DNA from: Amycolatopsis orientalis DSM 40040 = KCTC 9412
GTDB lineage: Bacteria; Actinomycetota; Actinomycetes; Mycobacteriales; Pseudonocardiaceae
Direction: 5' to 3'
Length of the DNA stretch: 64,000 nucleotides
NCBI RefSeq assembly: GCF_000478275.1
Contig: NZ_ASJB01000031.1
Coordinates: 117,850 to 181,849 of the forward strand
Both the position numbers and the translations under genes were made by a program. The first letter of the stretch is position 1; the number at the start of each line of letters is the position of its first letter. Under the pieces are notes generated by a model that did not search any database, was not told the origin of the DNA, and saw only the letters and a program-made list of their open reading frames with translations. Shown here in pieces: positions 15,969 to 32,431 of this stretch.

Positions 15969-17242
15969 GACTCCTCCAGTTCGAATCGGATCAGCTTGGC
16001 GGCCTCGGCGTGCAACGCGGCGAGGTCTTCGGTGTCGGCGAATCCCGCGGCGAGGACGTTCACCGCGTAGATCTCCTGGTCGTCGGTGAGCAGCTGGCCG
16101 GGGCGCACGATCGTGACGACCTCCAGGACCTCGGGCAGCTCGGCGACCTCGTCGGTGCCCTCGACGCGGACCAGCCGCCCGGTGCCCTCGGCGTAGAAGA
16201 TCAGGTAGCCCACCGGCACCGGCAGGCCCGCACCTCGTGCGGGCGGTGGTGTGCCCAGTGCGAGCGACACGGCCTCGGCGGTGACGTCGATGCCGGTCGC
16301 GAGCTTCAGCAGCACGGGCTGGGCGCCGCCTGCCGGGCGGCCCGCGTTCACCTCGACGATCACCGGGCCCAGCTCGGCGTCGTCGATCAGTTCCACGTGC
16401 GCGCAGGTGTTGTCCAGGCCCAGCGCGAGCACGGCCGCCGTGGCCGCCGCGAACAGCCGTGCGGTGTCCTTTTCGGACAGTTCGAGCGGCGGGCAGACCA
16501 TGCCCAGCTCGAATTTGCGCTCGTCGATGAGCGGCTTTTCCACCACGGCCACCGGCTCCGCGGCGCCGTCGCGTACCAGGACGTCGACCGCGTACTCCGG
16601 TCCACGCAGCAGACCTTCCACGAGGAACGCCTTCAGGGGGTCGATCGGCGACGGTCCGCCACCGACGGGCCGGTGGTACCGGGCGTCCTCCGACAGCGGC
16701 AACCGCTCGGACAGCAGCCGGTACGCCGCCGCCAGCTCGTCCACAGTGGACACCGTGCGCACGAGGTTGCTCGCCGCCCCGTTGACCGGTTTGACGATCG
16801 CCGGGAGCCCGACCGCCGAAGCCACCGACGCCGCCTCGTCCGCCGACGAGATCAGCGCGCAGCGCGGCCCCGGCAAGCCGGCCGCGGCCAGCGCCTGCCG
16901 GACCGCGAACTTGTTGTGTGTCACGGTGAACACCGACGCCGGGCAGCGCGCGACACCGAGCAGTTCGGCCGCGCGGGCGACGCTCGCGATGATCCCCTCG
17001 GCGGCGGTCACCACCCCGGCCGGACCTGCGTCCCGCGCCCGGATGGCCTCGGCGACGGCTTCGGCGTCACGGACGTCGTCGACGACGACGAAGCCGTCCA
17101 CCAGGTCCGCCAGCTGTGCCTGCTCGGCCGGTTCCAGGGGCTGGGTGACCAGCTCGGCCCGCAACCCGTTCGCGCGCACGGCGGCCACGACGTCGGCGAT
17201 CCACTGCCCGGCGGTCTCCCGGACCACGAACGCGGTGTTCAC
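15965..17242 (-). CDS. ATP-grasp ligase, second tandem copy
   Basis: A 425-residue ATP-grasp enzyme starting at GTG (complement 17240-17242), overlapping the first copy by 4 bases. Features: an N-terminal preATP-grasp domain, ATP-binding strand LPAIVKPVNGAASNLV (about 145-160), and the metal-site block VIVEVNAGRPAGG. The C-terminal region is of the L-amino-acid ligase/carboxylate-amine ligase kind. The middle third is almost identical to the neighbouring copy (for example NKFAVR.ALAAAGLPGP and RTVSTVDELAAAY), so the pair arose by tandem duplication. Such ligases join a carboxylate to an amine through an acyl phosphate. Likely roles are making a dipeptide or amide building block, or tailoring or protecting the product. 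Confidence 0.88.
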   Translation of the reverse strand: MNTAFVVRETAGQWIADVVAAVRANGLRAELVTQPLEPAEQAQLADLVDGFVVVDDVRDAEAVAEAIRARDAGPAGVVTAAEGIIASVARAAELLGVARCPASVFTVTHNKFAVRQALAAAGLPGPRCALISSADEAASVASAVGLPAIVKPVNGAASNLVRTVSTVDELAAAYRLLSERLPLSEDARYHRPVGGGPSPIDPLKAFLVEGLLRGPEYAVDVLVRDGAAEPVAVVEKPLIDERKFELGMVCPPLELSEKDTARLFAAATAAVLALGLDNTCAHVELIDDAELGPVIVEVNAGRPAGGAQPVLLKLATGIDVTAEAVSLALGTPPPARGAGLPVPVGYLIFYAEGTGRLVRVEGTDEVAELPEVLEVVTIVRPGQLLTDDQEIYAVNVLAAGFADTEDLAALHAEAAKLIRFELEES

Positions 17243-18506
17243 ACGTCCTCCAGTTCCAGCCGGACGAGCTTGCTCGCTTCGGCGTGCAGGGCGGCGAGGT
17301 CGTCGTGATCGGCGAATCCGGCCACGACGAGGTTGACCGCGTAGGTCTCCTGTTCGTCGGTGAGCACCTCTCCCGGCGAGACGGTGGTGACGACCTCGAT
17401 CACCTCGGGCAGTTCGGCGATCTCGTCGAGTCCGCCGATGCTTCTCAACCGGCCCGAACCGGCCGCGTAGAGGATCAGCATGCCCAGCGGGATCGGCAGT
17501 TTCGCGGGTTCCCGCACCGGCGGAGGAGCGCCCACCGCGAGCGACGCCAGCTCGGCGAAGACGTCGATGCCGGTGCGCAGCTTCGCCAGCAGCGGCATGA
17601 TCGACCCCGCCGGGCGGCCCGCGTTGACCTCGACGATCGTCGGCCCGCGGTCGGCGTCGTCGATCAGCTCGACGTGGGCGCAGGTGTTGTCGAGCCCCAG
17701 TGCGGTCACCGCGGCGACCGCCGCCGCGGTGACCAGTCCGGCCCGGTCGCCGGTGAGCCCGGCGGGCGGGCACGACAGCGCCAGCTCGAACTTCCGCTCG
17801 TCGATCAGCGGTTTGTCGAGGATTTCGACCGGCTCGGCCACGCCATCGCGGATCAGCACGTCCACCGCGTACTCCGGACCGGACAGGAACCCTTCGACGA
17901 GGAAGGTCGTCGAAGGATCGAGTGTCCCCAGTGGACGGTGGTAGCGCGGATCCGCGGATTCGGGCAGCCGCGCGGCCAGCAGTTCGTACGCGGCCGCCAG
18001 CTCGTCCACAGTGGACACAGTCCGGACGAGGTTGCTGCCCGCCCCGTTGACCGGTTTGACGATCGCCGGGAATCCGACCGCCGAAGCCACCGACGCCGCC
18101 TCGGCCGCCGACGAGATCAGGGCATAGGCCGGTCCCGGCAGCCCTGCCGCGGCGAGGGCCTCCCGGACCGCGAACTTGTTCGCACACAAGGCGAATACCG
18201 ACGCCGGGCAGCGTGCCACCCCGAGCAGCTCCGCGGCGCGGGCGGTGCTCGCGATGGCGCCGTCCGAGCCGGTGAAGATGCCCGCCAGCGCACCGCCGCC
18301 GATTTCCCGGACCTTCGCCGCGACGGCTTCCGGATCGTGGACGTCGTCGAGCGCGACGACGTCGTCCACCACTCCGTCCAGCGCCGCCCGCCCGGCCGCG
18401 TCCATCGGCGGGGCGAGCAGCACCACGCGGTGCCCGGCCGCCCGCATCGCCGGGGCGACCTCGCCGACCCAGTGCCCGCGGGCCTCCCTGACCAGCACTG
18501 CCGTAC

Positions 18507-18510
<4 letters not shown>
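17239..18510 (-). CDS. ATP-grasp ligase, first tandem copy
   Basis: A 423-residue ATP-grasp protein with the same plan as its downstream paralogue: preATP-grasp domain, FPAIVKPVNGAGSNLV nucleotide strand, TCAHVELIDDA and TIVEVNAGRPAGS metal-site block. The ATG (complement 18508-18510) overlaps the stop of the NRPS-MFS gene by 4 bases. The paralogues differ most in the first 90 residues and near the end, where substrate specificity is usually set, so they may act on different partners or in sequence. L-amino acid ligases of this fold make alpha-dipeptides. The product here is unknown. Confidence 0.88.
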
Positions 18511-23935
<5,425 letters not shown>

Positions 23936-23939
<4 letters not shown>

Positions 23940-26900
23940 GAGGGCTCGCCTTCGGCCAGCTGACGCTGGACCTCTTCGTCACTGAGCTGGTCGAGGTCTT
24001 CGGCGAGCCGCCGTTCGATCTCGGCGGCGAGCCCGGCGACGGTGGTGAGGGTGAACAGCCCCCGCACCGGGATGTCGACTTCGACCTGTTTGCGGATCCG
24101 GGCCATCGCGCGGATCGCCAGCAGCGAGTTGCCGCCGCGGGCGAAGAAGTCGTCGTGCGCGCCGAGGTCGTCGACCCCGAGCAGCTCGCCGAGCACCTCG
24201 GCGACGAGTTCTTCGGCCGCGGTCCGGGGTGCGACGTACGCCGGCGCCTCGCCGGGTTCGGGATCCGGCAGCGCGGCCCGGTCGAGTTTGCCGCTGGCCG
24301 CCATCGGCAGCGCGTCGAGCGTCACGAACCTGGTCGGCACCAGGTAGTCCGGCAACGTCTTCCGCAGAGCGTCGGCCGCCCCTTCGGTGCTGCCGACGAC
24401 GTAGCCGACGAGCGTGTCGCCGCGGACCGCCACGGCCGCGTCCCGCACCTCCGGCAGCTCGCGCAGCGCCGCTTCGACCTCACCGGGCTCGATGCGGTAG
24501 CCGCGCAGCTTCACCTGCTCGTCGATACGGCCGAGGTAGTCGAGCGTGCCGTCGCGGCGCCAGCGGGCGAGGTCGCCGGTGGCGTACATCCGGCCGGACG
24601 AGCCATCCACGAACTTCTCGGCGGTCATCTCCGGCAGCCCGAGGTAGCCGCGGGCCAGCTGCGCACCGGCGATGTACAGCTCTCCCGGCACGCCCGGCGG
24701 CACCGGCCGCCGCCGCTCGTCGAGGACGTACACGCGGGTGCCGGGCACCGGGCGGCCGATCGGGACGGCTCCGGACGGCAGCCGGTCACCGGGTGCGATC
24801 CGGTGCACGACGCAGCCGACCGTGGCCTCGGTCGGGCCGTACTCGTTGACCACGAGCGTGCCGGGGTGCCGCTCCCGCCACGGCTGAACGGCCTCGGCCG
24901 TCAGTGCTTCGCCACCGAGTACCAGCTCACCCGTCGGGAACAGCTCCTCGGCGAGGACGGCGAGATGCGTCGGGGTCGCCTTGACGAACGTCGGGCGGCC
25001 GCCGTCGACCACCGCGCCTCCGGCGGTAAGGGTGCCGAGCAGGGTCGTCACGGTGAGGTCGAACGACGGCGACGTGTGCAGCAAAGCCCGTCCGGCCAGG
25101 CCGGGGTATGCCTCACGCGCCCACGCCAGGTAGGTGTCGACGGCCCGGTGCTCGACCTCGACGCCCTTGGGCCGCCCGGTCGAGCCCGACGTGTAGATGA
25201 CATAGGCGACGTCGCCCGGCCCGGCCGCCGGTTCCGGGTCCTCGGTGGCCGCGGCGGACCACTCGGCCGGGTCGTCCAGGGCCAGCGTCTTGGTGTCCAC
25301 TGTGGACTCTCCGGTGACCAGCACGTACGGGACCCCCGCGTCGGCGAGGATCAGTGCCTGCCGGGCGGCCGGGTTGGCCGGGTCGAGCGGGACGTAGGCC
25401 GCGCCGCTCTTCAGCACCCCGAGCACGCCGGTCAGCAGGTCCGCCGAGTTCGGTACGCAGACGCCGACGACCGTGCCGGGACCGGCACCCAGCTCGCGCA
25501 GCCGGTGGGCCACGCGATTGGCTCGCGCGTTCAGCTCGGCGTACGTCAGGCGCACCCCACCGAGGTCGACGGCGGGCGCGTCCGGCGTCCGCCGCACCTG
25601 GGCTTCGAACCTGGTGTGCACGGGCTCGGCATCCGAAGTGGACAGTTCTGCCGGGTTCCAGCCGGTCAGGACCAGCTCACGCTCGGCGTCCGACAGCAGT
25701 GGCAGGTCCGCGATCGACTGAGCCGGATCGGCCAGCGCCGCGGTCAGCAGCCGCACGTAGCGCCCGGCGACGGCTTCGGCGGTCTCGCGGTCGAACAGGT
25801 CGGTGCGGTAGACGAGCCTGCCGTCCACGGCGGTCAGGTCGATCGCGATGTCGTCCTTCGCGGTGGCCGAGCGGATCGGCTCCAGCCCCGAATCGGGCAG
25901 GAAGTTGAACCCGAGCTGATACAGCGCCTGCACGCCGGGATCGCGCTCGGCCCCGACCGCCTCGGCGACCGCCTGGAACGGCACCTGGCTGTGGTCGATC
26001 GCCTCCAGCAGCGTGGTCCGGACCCGGCCGACCAGCTCGGTGAACGCGGGTGCGCCCGAGCAGTCGACGCGCACGGCCATCTGGTTGACGAACATGCCGA
26101 TCAGGTCGGCCAGCTCGGGCAGGTCGCGGCCGGCGACCGGGACGCCGACGACGATGTCGTCCACTCTGGACAGTCGCGACAGGAGTGCCGTATAGCCTGC
26201 CAGCAGCACCATGAAGGGCGACGCCGACAGGTCCCTGCTCAGCTCGCCGACCCGGTCGATCAGCCCGTCCGGGAGGGCGAAGTCCACCTGGTCACCGGCG
26301 AACGTCAGCTCCGCCGGCCGTGGCCGGTCGGTGGGCAGGCCGTGTACCGGCGGCAGCCCGGCGAGCTGCTTACGCCAGTAGTCCAGCTGTTCGCTGGAGG
26401 CTTCGAGCTGCCCGCGCTGCCAGGCCGAGTAGTCCGGATACTGGATGGCCAGCTCGGGCAGCTTCGGCTCGCGGCCCTCGAACACGGCGTCGCACGCCTC
26501 GCCCAGCTCGGCCCCGAGTACCAGCACCGAGGCGGCGTCGAACACGGTGTGGTGCACGACGAACGTGAGCACCCACTCGTCGTCGGCCAGGCGGCACACC
26601 TGGGCGCGCCACGGCGGCGGCGAGTCGAGCGGGATGGCCTCGCGCGACACCTCACCGGCGAGTTCGGCGAGCCGGTCGTCGCGGGCGTCGGCGGGCAGGT
26701 CCCGCAGGTCGTGCTCCTCGGGCTCGATCGGCACCTCGGCGTGCACCACCTGCATGAGCGCGCCGCCCTCCATGCGGAACGACGTGCGCAGCGCCTCGTG
26801 CCGCCCGACGATGAGGCCGAGCGCGGCGCGCCACTGCGCGGCGGTCAGCGGGCGGTCCAGCCGGGCCTGGCAGTGCAGGTTGTACACCGGGGACGCCGGG

Positions 26901-26974
26901 TCGAGCTGGCCGGACAGCCAGATCCGCTCCTGCCCGAACGAGGCCGGGAAGGTCCATTCCTTCGTGTCGCTCAT
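23936..26974 (-). CDS. NRPS module C-A(Asn)-T
   Basis: A 1012-residue single module. Condensation domain at about 10-430 with motif HHTVFDA (His141-Ala147), Ala replacing the normal Gly of HHxxxDG. Adenylation domain at about 445-935; the specificity residues read by eye are D-L-T-K-L-G-E-V-G-K, the standard asparagine code. Carrier domain at about 945-1000 with the Ser in RGGNS. There is no epimerisation domain, so L-Asn is expected. The ATG is at complement 26972-26974 with an AGGAAA site; upstream in-frame residues are not NRPS-like. Ninety-eight bases with a long hairpin separate it from the PKS gene. The C-terminal tail is rich in Glu and may dock to the N-terminal helix of the next protein. 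Confidence 0.93.
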
Positions 26975-27027
26975 GATTTCCTGTTCAGTGGGAGGCCAAG
27001 CGAAAGTGGCGTGGTGGGTCCAGGTGG

Positions 27028-27071
27028 TCGTGAGTGGCAAGTGTCGTTAGAACGGCACTTGCCACTCACGA
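27028..27071. terminator. Long hairpin inside the operon, just after the PKS gene
   Basis: A 16-base-pair perfect stem, 27028-27043 with 27056-27071 (arm sequence TCGTGAGTGGCAAGTG). The inner CGTT/AACG can extend the helix across a wobble pair to a 2-base turn. It begins 1 base beyond the PKS stop and lies 54 bases before the next NRPS start. No T-run follows. It may attenuate or stabilise the transcript, splitting the operon into an upstream three-gene and a downstream five-gene part. Confidence 0.6.
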
Positions 27072-27072
27072 C

Positions 27073-30000
27073 TCAGCGCTCGAGCTTGGGGATGGTGGTC
27101 CGCGCGGGTTCGGCGGGCGCCTCGGTCTTGCCGGCGCGCAGCTCCTCGATCCGCTCGGCCAGAGTGGCCACTGTGGACGCTTCGAACAGCGTCTTCATCG
27201 CCAGCCGCGTCCCGGTGGCCTTGCGCACCTGGGCGATGAGCTGGATGGCGACCAGCGAGTTGCCACCGAGGGTGAAGAAGTCGTCGTGCACGCCGATCTT
27301 CTCCACGCCGAGCAACTCGGTCCACTGGCGGGCGATCTCGGCCTCCAGGTCCGTGCGCGGGGCGACGTAGTCGTCCTCCGACACCTTCACCGGAGCTTCG
27401 CCGGGCTCGTCCAGTTCCTCGGCGCTGACCCGGTGCTCGATCAGCTCCCGCACCGGGAGGGTGGTGATCACCACCTGCCCGCCGAGGCCGGGGGCCAGCG
27501 CCCGGACGAACGCCTCGGCGCCGTCCACCGGCCGGATGCCGGTCGACGTCCCGGCAGACTCCACCGTGTCCACAGTGGCCGCCGTGGCCGCCGTGGCCGC
27601 CGTGGCCGCCGAATTCAGACCGCCGCCGACGGCGTCCTGATCCACCTGGCGCAGCACGAAGTCCTCGATCGTGACGAGCACGCGGCCGGTCTCGTCGCAC
27701 AGCGAGAGGTCGGCCGCCACCACCTGGTCGCCGCCGGAGTCGCGGTAGCGCAGGTGGCTGCGGAAACTCGCCGGGAGCGCGTCGTGGACGACGATCCGGC
27801 CGTAGCTCATCGGCAGGTAGGTGCCACTCCCCCTGCCGCGGCCGAACGCGGTCGCGACGTCCAGCAGTGCCGGGTGCAGCCCCCACGCACCGAGGTCATC
27901 CGTCGCCGCGTCGGGAGCGGTGATCGTGGCCAGCTCTTCCTCCGCGCCGATGCGGTGTTCGCGCAGCGCCGCCCAGCGCGGGCCGAAGGTGACCATGCTG
28001 GTGCGGCCGGTGCCGAAGCCGTGCCCGTCGTCGATCGGCTCGGTCCGTCCGGCCACCGCCTCGATGTCCACAGTGGACGCCGACTCGGCCGCGACCCACC
28101 CGGCGGAGCCGCGCACGTGGGTCCGGCTCGCGCCGGCGACGTGGCTGGTCACGGTGAAGTCGTCGCCGTCGAATTCCACGCGGTACTCCGCGGTGGCGCC
28201 GTCCGGAACGCCGAACGGCTCCAGGAACGCGACGTCGCGCAGTTCGACGACGTGCCCGTCACCGGGCTTCGGCAACGCCGCGGCCACTGCCGCGCGGACG
28301 ATCTCCAGATGTCCCGTACCGGGCACCACCGGCACCCCGGCGATCCGGTGCTCGTCGAGCAGCCAGTGCGTGGCCGCCGAGACGAGCCCGTGCGCGCCGT
28401 CTTCGGTGCGCGTGGTGAGCACAGGGTGTTCGACCGGGCCGAGCGCCCGCGACCGGGTGGTGCGGATGGTGGTCGGCGCGGCCACCTCCGCGGCCATGCC
28501 GACCTCGTCCCAGCCACCCCAGGCGTGCGAGACCAGCCGCGCCCGCCAGCCGTGGTCACCCCGCGCGTAAGCGTCGAGGAAGTTGTTGGCGGCGCAGTAG
28601 TCGACCTGTCCGATGCCGCCGATCACCGCGGTGATCGACGAGCACAGCGCGACGAAGTCCATCGGCAGATCGGCGAACGCCTCGGCCAGCGCCAGCGTCC
28701 CGGCGATCTTCGGGGTCAGTACGGCCTCGGCCGCGGCCCGCTCCTTCACCTCGGCGACGCCGCCGCCGGGCAATCCGGCGGCGTGCACGATCCCGTCGAG
28801 GCCGCCGAACTCACGCTCGGCCAGTTCACGCACTTCACGCAGGCGCGCCGCGTCGGTGACGTCGGCGGCGACGACGTGCACGACCGCGCCCGCGGCCTCC
28901 ATCCGCCGCACGGCGAGCATCGTGCGCCCGGCGCGGTCGGTGCCGCCCTGCGCGGCGAGGTGCGCGTCCCATTCCGCCCGCGGCGGCAGCCCGGTGCGGG
29001 CGAGCAGCACGAGCTTCGCCCGCACCCGGCGGGCGAGGTCCTCGGCGAGCGTGATGCCGATGCCGCCGGTCCCGCCCGTGATCAGGTACCGGCCGCCATC
29101 CCGCAGCACCGGTTCGGCGGACGCGGGCAGTTCCAGCTGGCTGTAGTCCAGCACCCAGCGACGACCGGCCCGCAGCGCGACCTCGGCCGCCACGTCGGCC
29201 GGGCGGAACAGCTCGGCGACGGCGTCTTGCGGGCGGTCGACGTCGATCCGGCGCACCACAGTGCCCGGGCTCTCCAGCGGCACCACCCGGGCGATGCCCG
29301 CGAGGGTCGCGTGCTCGGGACGGGTCAGATCGGTGCCGGTGACGTCGGCGGTACCGGTGCTCACCACGTCGATCCGCACCGGCTCACCCCAGGCCTGGAC
29401 GAGGTTGAGCAGGCTGAAGAACCCGTGGTCCTGCGCGGCCATACCGCGCTCGGCCCCGGCCAGTGTCCAGGCGTGCACGACCCGCTCGGGCCGGGTGGGC
29501 AGCGCGGCCACGAGCGCGTCGTAGTCCTCACGTACCCCTGGCCGGACGGTGAATCCGGTCTCCGTCGCGGCGAATCCGTCGCCGGGACGCACCTCGGTGA
29601 CCGCCACACCCGCGTCGCGCAGCAGGCCGGGCAGGACGTCGTCGACGGTGAAGACGATTGCGTCCGCGAAAGGCTCGCGTCTCAGATCCGGTTCCGCCTG
29701 CCGCCACGCCGGGACGGCGAACCACTCGGACAGGGGCAGCGGACCGCTCCGCCGCGCGGGCTGGGCGGCCGTGATCGGGTCCGGGTCGACCCAGTACCGC
29801 GTGCGCGCGTACGGGTAGCCGGGCAGCGGCACCCGGTTGCCGGGAGCGCCGAACGTCTTCGCCCGGAGAGAAACCCCGTTCGTCCACAAGAGACCGGCCG
29901 CGCCGTACAGGGTTTCGACGTCGCCGATGCGCTCGGTACGGCCCGGCAGGCTCGGCTGCGGCGCGGGCATCCCCTTCGGGACCTGGCCGCGCGACAGCCC

Positions 30001-32421
30001 GGACAGCTGATGCCCCGGGCCGCATTCGACGAGCGCCCAGCGGCCGCCACGGGCGAACAGGTTCTTGACGCAGTCGCCGAACCGGACGGCCTGCCGCAGA
30101 TGGGAGGCCCAGTACGCGGGATCGGTGGCCTGGGCGTCGGTGATCCAGTCGCCGGTGACGTTCGACAGGAACGGCAGCGCGGGCGCGGTGCGGGAGACGG
30201 CGGCGACGGCCGCGGTGAACTCGGCGAGGACCGGGTCCATCATCGGCGAGTGAAACGCGTGCGAGGTCACCAGCTCGCGGCACTGCACGCCGCTGGCCTT
30301 GAGCGTCGCTGCGAAGTCCGCGACCGCGTCCGGCGGTCCGGCCACGACGCACGTGCCAGGTCCGTTCACCCCGGCGATCGCGAGGGTGCCCGGCAGCCGC
30401 GTGACGACGCTCTCCTCGTCGAGCTGGACGGCCAGCATCGCCCCGGCGGGCATCGACTGCATCAGGCGGCCGCGGGTGGCGACCAGGTTCAGCGCGTCCG
30501 GCAGGGTGAAGACCCCGGCGACGGTGGCGGCGACATACTCGCCGACCGAGTGACCGATCATCGCCGCGGGCCGCACTCCCCAGCTCTGCCACAGCATCGC
30601 CAGCGCGTACTCGACGACGAACAGCGCGGGCTGGGTCACTCGGGTTTCCCGCAGCGCCTGCTCACCACCGCGCCCGAAGATCAGGTCGCGCAGCTCCGGC
30701 AACTCCGGTTCGAGCAGCCGGAGGCACTCGTCGACGGCAGCGGCGAACACCGGCTCGGCCTCGTACAACTCGGCGCCCATCCCGGCGTACTGGGAACCCT
30801 GCCCGGGAAAGAGGAACGCCACGTTCGTCTCCCCGGCCTGTGCGGACACGAGACGCCGGGAGTCCCGCAGCCCGTCAACAGCGTCCTCAAGGTCACGGGC
30901 GACGACGGCCGCGCGGTGCGGGTATTCGGTGCGCCCGGCGGCCAGGGTGTGGGCCACGTCGGCGAGATCGAGGTCGACGTCCCCGGCCAGCCGGTCGGCC
31001 AGCCTCTCGACGGCGGCCGAGAGCGCTTCCGCGGTGTTGGCCGACACCCGCAGTAGATGCGCCGGGTGCGGCGTCCGGCACCGCTCGCGGACCGGCGCCT
31101 CCTCCAGCACGACGTGCGCGTTGGTGCCGCCGACGCCGAACGAGCTGACGCCCGCGCGCCGCGGCGCCGGGCCCGCCTCCCACTTCGTCACCACGCGGGC
31201 CGGGTAGAACGGGCTCGCCGGGAAATCGATACCGGGGTTGGGTTCGTCGTAGTTGATGGTCGGCGGGATCAGCCCGTGCTCCATGACCAGCACGGCCTTG
31301 ATCAGCGAGACCACGCCCGCCGCCTGCGACAGATGGCCGATGTTGGACTTCACCGAGCCGATCGCGCACCAGCCGGTGTCCTCGGCCCCGTTCCCGTACA
31401 CAGTGGACAGTGCGGTGATCTCCATCGGGTCACCCAGTGCGGTGCCGGTGCCGTGCGCCTCGACGTAGCCGATGGTGCGCGGGTCGATCCCGGCCATGCC
31501 GACGGCCTGCGCGATCGCCTCGGTCTGCCCGGACACGCTCGGCGCGGAGAAGCCGACCTTGGTGGCGCCGTCGTTGTTGATCGCGTTGCCCAGTACGACA
31601 CCCCGGATGTGGTCACCGTCCTCGATCGCCTGCGACAGCCGCTTCACCAGCACGACCCCGGCGCCGCTGCTCCAGACCGTGCCGTTGGCGCCCGCGTCGA
31701 ACGTGCGCACGTGGCCGTCCGGCGAGGTGAAGCCGTCGACACCCATGTAGCCGATACCGTGCGGCATCTCCAGGTTGACCCCGCCGGCCAGCGCCATGTC
31801 GCACTCGCCGTTGCGCAGTGCCTCGCAGGCCAGGTGCACCGCGACCAGGGACGTCGAGCAGGCGGTGAACACCGCGAGGCTCGGGCCGCGCAGATCGAGC
31901 TTGTACGACACCGACGTCGTCAGGTAGCTCGGCTGGTTGCCGGTCGAGATGCCGATCCCACCGTGCTGCGAGGCCATGATCCGCTCGTTGCGCAGCAGGT
32001 TCTCCTTCAGGTACCCGGTGCCCCCGGACCCGCCGTAGACGCCGATCGCGCCGTCGAAACGGGCCGGGTCGTAGCCCGCGTCGGTCAGCGCGGCGTGGCA
32101 CGACTGGAGGAACAGCCGATGCTGCGGGTCGGTGATCTCGGCTTCGCGGCTGGTCATGCCGAACAGCTCGGCGTCGAACTCGTCGAAGCCGTCGACCATC
32201 GCGGTGGCGTTCACCCAGCTCGGATCGTCCACAGTGGCCGGTTCGGCGCCGCGGGCGATCATCTCCTCGCGGGTGGCGGGCACGATCGACTCGACGCCGT
32301 CGACGAGGTTGCGCCAGAACTGCCGCGCGTCACGCGCGCCGGGCACGCGCACGTCCAGTCCGACGATCGCGATCGGTTCGGCTCCGGGATCGCCGGTGCC
32401 GGTTTCGGGGAGGTGGGTCAC
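27073..32421 (-). CDS. Type I polyketide synthase module KS-AT-KR-DH-T
   Basis: 1782 residues. KS at about 14-435 with Cys188 (TACSTSL), HGTGT and KSNIGHL. AT at about 530-830 with GHSVGEY and HAFH, the malonyl-CoA signature. KR at about 1105-1300 with TGGTGGIG and the Ser/Tyr/Asn set (CSSITAV, DYCAANN). DH at about 1335-1610 with HRIAGVPVVP (HxxxGxxxxP, His near 1358). Carrier domain Ser near 1720 (LGGNS, peptide-carrier-like). There is no ER or TE. DH placed after KR is the reverse of the usual order. It should add one malonyl unit and reduce and dehydrate it to an alkene. The GTG start at complement 32419-32421 has AGGAG 7 bases upstream and lies 10 bases after the preceding NRPS stop. Confidence 0.93.
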   Translation of the reverse strand: MTHLPETGTGDPGAEPIAIVGLDVRVPGARDARQFWRNLVDGVESIVPATREEMIARGAEPATVDDPSWVNATAMVDGFDEFDAELFGMTSREAEITDPQHRLFLQSCHAALTDAGYDPARFDGAIGVYGGSGGTGYLKENLLRNERIMASQHGGIGISTGNQPSYLTTSVSYKLDLRGPSLAVFTACSTSLVAVHLACEALRNGECDMALAGGVNLEMPHGIGYMGVDGFTSPDGHVRTFDAGANGTVWSSGAGVVLVKRLSQAIEDGDHIRGVVLGNAINNDGATKVGFSAPSVSGQTEAIAQAVGMAGIDPRTIGYVEAHGTGTALGDPMEITALSTVYGNGAEDTGWCAIGSVKSNIGHLSQAAGVVSLIKAVLVMEHGLIPPTINYDEPNPGIDFPASPFYPARVVTKWEAGPAPRRAGVSSFGVGGTNAHVVLEEAPVRERCRTPHPAHLLRVSANTAEALSAAVERLADRLAGDVDLDLADVAHTLAAGRTEYPHRAAVVARDLEDAVDGLRDSRRLVSAQAGETNVAFLFPGQGSQYAGMGAELYEAEPVFAAAVDECLRLLEPELPELRDLIFGRGGEQALRETRVTQPALFVVEYALAMLWQSWGVRPAAMIGHSVGEYVAATVAGVFTLPDALNLVATRGRLMQSMPAGAMLAVQLDEESVVTRLPGTLAIAGVNGPGTCVVAGPPDAVADFAATLKASGVQCRELVTSHAFHSPMMDPVLAEFTAAVAAVSRTAPALPFLSNVTGDWITDAQATDPAYWASHLRQAVRFGDCVKNLFARGGRWALVECGPGHQLSGLSRGQVPKGMPAPQPSLPGRTERIGDVETLYGAAGLLWTNGVSLRAKTFGAPGNRVPLPGYPYARTRYWVDPDPITAAQPARRSGPLPLSEWFAVPAWRQAEPDLRREPFADAIVFTVDDVLPGLLRDAGVAVTEVRPGDGFAATETGFTVRPGVREDYDALVAALPTRPERVVHAWTLAGAERGMAAQDHGFFSLLNLVQAWGEPVRIDVVSTGTADVTGTDLTRPEHATLAGIARVVPLESPGTVVRRIDVDRPQDAVAELFRPADVAAEVALRAGRRWVLDYSQLELPASAEPVLRDGGRYLITGGTGGIGITLAEDLARRVRAKLVLLARTGLPPRAEWDAHLAAQGGTDRAGRTMLAVRRMEAAGAVVHVVAADVTDAARLREVRELAEREFGGLDGIVHAAGLPGGGVAEVKERAAAEAVLTPKIAGTLALAEAFADLPMDFVALCSSITAVIGGIGQVDYCAANNFLDAYARGDHGWRARLVSHAWGGWDEVGMAAEVAAPTTIRTTRSRALGPVEHPVLTTRTEDGAHGLVSAATHWLLDEHRIAGVPVVPGTGHLEIVRAAVAAALPKPGDGHVVELRDVAFLEPFGVPDGATAEYRVEFDGDDFTVTSHVAGASRTHVRGSAGWVAAESASTVDIEAVAGRTEPIDDGHGFGTGRTSMVTFGPRWAALREHRIGAEEELATITAPDAATDDLGAWGLHPALLDVATAFGRGRGSGTYLPMSYGRIVVHDALPASFRSHLRYRDSGGDQVVAADLSLCDETGRVLVTIEDFVLRQVDQDAVGGGLNSAATAATAATAATVDTVESAGTSTGIRPVDGAEAFVRALAPGLGGQVVITTLPVRELIEHRVSAEELDEPGEAPVKVSEDDYVAPRTDLEAEIARQWTELLGVEKIGVHDDFFTLGGNSLVAIQLIAQVRKATGTRLAMKTLFEASTVATLAERIEELRAGKTEAPAEPARTTIPKLER

Positions 32422-32431
32422 GGTGGTGCTC

